Positions 62,464 to 64,000 of a stretch of DNA of 64,000 bases are shown here, piece by piece. A program made the translations under genes and the position numbers. The stretch is from positions 124,001-188,000 of the forward strand of contig NZ_JAALFG010000002.1 of assembly GCF_011058215.1 (NCBI RefSeq). The letters run 5' to 3'. Numbering within the stretch: position 1 is the first letter of the stretch; each line of letters starts with the position of its first letter. Under the pieces are notes generated by a model. That model ran no database searches. It was given only the letters and a program-made list of their open reading frames with translations, and was not told where the DNA came from. The stretch comes from Devosia aurantiaca. Lineage in GTDB: Bacteria; Pseudomonadota; Alphaproteobacteria; Rhizobiales; Devosiaceae.

Positions 62464-62508
62464 AACCTCATGGTGAGGTGCGAAGCGCAGCGAAGCCTCG
62501 AACCACGA
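62464..62508. repeat. Expanded variant of the covarying palindromic repeat
   Basis: It keeps the outer CCTCATGGTGAG and CGAACCACGA halves, but a GGTGCGAAGCGCAGCGAAGCC insert replaces the usual loop and can pair within itself. It lies between the convergent HIT and monooxygenase genes. Confidence 0.6.
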
Positions 62509-62528
62509 TGTGGGCGAGTGCAGCGCTG

Positions 62529-63716
62529 CTACGCCCCGTAGTCCGGCAACTCGATATCCTTCGACTTGCCGCCAAGAACCTTGGCAAAGACGTCGCGGAC
62601 ACCCGGCGCGCTCGCAAGCTTCAGCGTGCCGTGCAGCACTGCCAAGCCGAATTCGCTATGCGGATTGGCGAGCCGTGGCGCGATCTTGGGGATCTTCTGC
62701 GCATTCTCGACAAAGTCGCGCAGATGCTCGTCATAGCTGCGGAGAGCCGTCCCGATATCATCGGTCTGCGACAGCTCACCAGCGAGGATATAGGCGCCGA
62801 CAACAGCCAGCGTCGCGCCCACCCCGCCCATTGGCGTCACGCACCAGGCTGCGTCGCCGGTCAGGACCACGCGGCCATTGGACCACCGTGGCATCTGCAC
62901 CTGTCGCAAGGCATCGAAATAGAAGTCATTCGTCGCGTCCATGCCCGCAAGCACGCGTTCGGACTCCCAGCCTGCGTCACCGAACTCCTCGTGCAGCCAC
63001 GCCTTCTGCCGCTCGACCGGCCAATCCTGCTCGCCCTCGGTCGGCCTCTGCACGGAAAGCATGGCCCGCGTCGTTCCATTTCGGTCCGGCCGCAGCGACA
63101 CCCCGCGGCCGCCGGTCGTGTGATACCAGCGCCAAAGCTTGTCATCGTCCGGCGTGCGCGGGATGGTAAAATAGGCGATGCTCATATCGAGCCAGCGCGG
63201 CTCGTTCTCACCCGGAAAGACCAATTCGCGCGTCGGAGAACCAACACCCTCGGCGACGACCACAAGGTCGAACGCGTCCGTGTCTCCGCTCTCGAACACG
63301 ACCCGTGCCCCTTGCTCGGTCTGCTCGATGGATTTGATCGTGTCACTGAACCGGTACTCGGCCCGATCCTTGCTGCGATCGAACAGCAGCCGCGCAAGAT
63401 CGCCGCGCAGGATCTCCATCTCCGCCGTCGGCCCGTCCGACCCATCCTCGGTCTGGCCGAATTCGGCAACCACGCTGCCATCCTCTCGCACCCAGGCGGT
63501 GCCCTCTTCGCCCGTACCCGCAGCGAGCGCCGCATCCTCCAGCCCCATGCGCATGAGCACTTCGCGCCCGGCACCACGCACGTCGATATTCTGCCCGCCA
63601 TCCCGAAACTCTGAGGCTTTTTCGACCACGACCACATCGAAGCCGAAACTGGTCAGCCACCACGCTGCCGCACAGCCGGCAATGCTGGCGCCCGAAACGA
63701 GAATTTTTCTTGTCAT
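62529..63716 (-). CDS. FAD-dependent monooxygenase (PHBH/TetX-like)
   Basis: 395 residues. The N-terminal FAD motif ILVSGASIAGCAAAWWL has Ser/Ala substitutions in GxGxxG but is intact for the group. EILRGDLARLLFD is the RGDL box. LVVVAEGVGSPTRE gives the DG-like motif as EG, and VVLTGDAAWCVTPMGGVGATLAV is the GD motif. Similar proteins hydroxylate aromatics or tetracycline-like compounds. The substrate is unknown. A YCII-type gene lies upstream on the same strand. Confidence 0.9.
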   Translation of the reverse strand: MTRKILVSGASIAGCAAAWWLTSFGFDVVVVEKASEFRDGGQNIDVRGAGREVLMRMGLEDAALAAGTGEEGTAWVREDGSVVAEFGQTEDGSDGPTAEMEILRGDLARLLFDRSKDRAEYRFSDTIKSIEQTEQGARVVFESGDTDAFDLVVVAEGVGSPTRELVFPGENEPRWLDMSIAYFTIPRTPDDDKLWRWYHTTGGRGVSLRPDRNGTTRAMLSVQRPTEGEQDWPVERQKAWLHEEFGDAGWESERVLAGMDATNDFYFDALRQVQMPRWSNGRVVLTGDAAWCVTPMGGVGATLAVVGAYILAGELSQTDDIGTALRSYDEHLRDFVENAQKIPKIAPRLANPHSEFGLAVLHGTLKLASAPGVRDVFAKVLGGKSKDIELPDYGA

Positions 63717-63769
63717 GTTCTATCCTGACGTGGTGCTTACAATCACAACGTCAGGACAGCGGCTGCGGA

Positions 63770-64000
63770 TCAGTAATTCACCCCGCCAGCGATCTCACGC
63801 ACCTCCAGAGCCACACCGGTCAGCCCATTATCGATATGCAGCTGCAGGAACTCCCTTGCCAGCGCCGTCGCCGCCTCGAGATCCACAGCCTCAAGTACAG
63901 CATAGCCGCCGATGATCTCCTTGGCCTCGGCATAGGGCCCATCGGTCACCGCTACGCTACCGCCCTGCCCCGAGAGCCGCTTCCCCTCTTTCACCGGCTT
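63770..64000 (-). CDS. YCII-related (DGPF) domain protein, 5' end outside window
   Basis: The visible C-terminal part has [23 protein letters not shown] (DGPF-type motif) and [13 protein letters not shown]. The frame is open to the window edge, so the start lies beyond. Such proteins are often encoded beside ECF41-type sigma factors; no sigma gene is visible here. It is 53 bases upstream of the monooxygenase gene on the same strand and may be co-transcribed. Confidence 0.85.
   Translation of the reverse strand, partial: KPVKEGKRLSGQGGSVAVTDGPYAEAKEIIGGYAVLEAVDLEAATALAREFLQLHIDNGLTGVALEVREIAGGVNY

Overview
The window is GC-rich chromosomal DNA from an alphaproteobacterium of the Hyphomicrobiales, most like Devosia or a close relative. 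This is inferred from the gene content and order: ntrY-ntrX-hfq-hflX-mazG, tpiA-secG-pyrG with eno nearby, ppiD-trp-moaC-moeA-lexA, divK-pleD opposite DUF3572-dinB, and an alpha-type LexA box (GTTC-N7-GTTC). No rRNA, tRNA, CRISPR array, prophage or transposase gene was seen. Most of the window is housekeeping core.

Layout. 1-5.7 kb: nitrogen-response two-component pair, hfq, hflX, mazG. 5.7-8.4 kb: an accessory island with two convergent Ku genes, each behind a canonical general-stress (EcfG) promoter, plus the orphan C-terminal end of a LigD polymerase domain. 8.4-15.5 kb (minus strand): metallo-beta-lactamase protein, tatD, metG, holB, tmk, D,D-carboxypeptidase, rlpA. 15.6-22.5 kb: metH behind a palindromic operator, a small G3E-like fragment, an outer-membrane barrel, DUF1643, folD, DUF1176. 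22.8-31.2 kb: AMP nucleosidase, eno, a VOC protein, a serine hydrolase, DUF4169, a gamma-glutamylcyclotransferase-like protein, pyrG, secG, tpiA. 31.3-39.8 kb: one long plus-strand run ppiD-trpE-trpG-trpD-trpC-moaC-moeA-lexA. 39.8-43.3 kb: uvsE, TetR regulator, small kinase, GreA/B-like protein, SRAP protein. 43.4-47.1 kb: pyrB, a dihydroorotase homologue lacking the metal motif, a dipeptidase, a GIY-YIG protein. 47.2-56.3 kb: topA, murB, dprA, plsY, rnr, DUF983, a DUF3052-like protein, rpmG. 56.3-64 kb: a structured intergenic stretch, pleD, divK, DUF3572, dinB, RidA, a FemAB/GNAT protein, HIT, an FAD monooxygenase and a partial YCII protein.

Two features cut across the map. First, about seventeen single-base indels break genes that are otherwise complete, many of them essential (tmk, folD, eno, pyrG, murB, lexA). 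Nearly all are one missing base in a short homopolymer, usually G/C. The pattern points to sequencing or assembly error rather than gene decay, so these genes are annotated as single CDSs with the break stated. Second, a palindromic intergenic repeat occurs in two stem-covarying forms. It is usually found as an inverted pair with one copy of each form, often between convergent genes.

DNA repair is a theme: stress-controlled Ku, SOS-controlled LexA next to UvsE, DinB, SRAP and DprA. The most interesting regions are the Ku island, the covarying repeat pairs, a pseudoknot-capable sequence between rpmG and pleD, and the G3E fragment coupled to metH.
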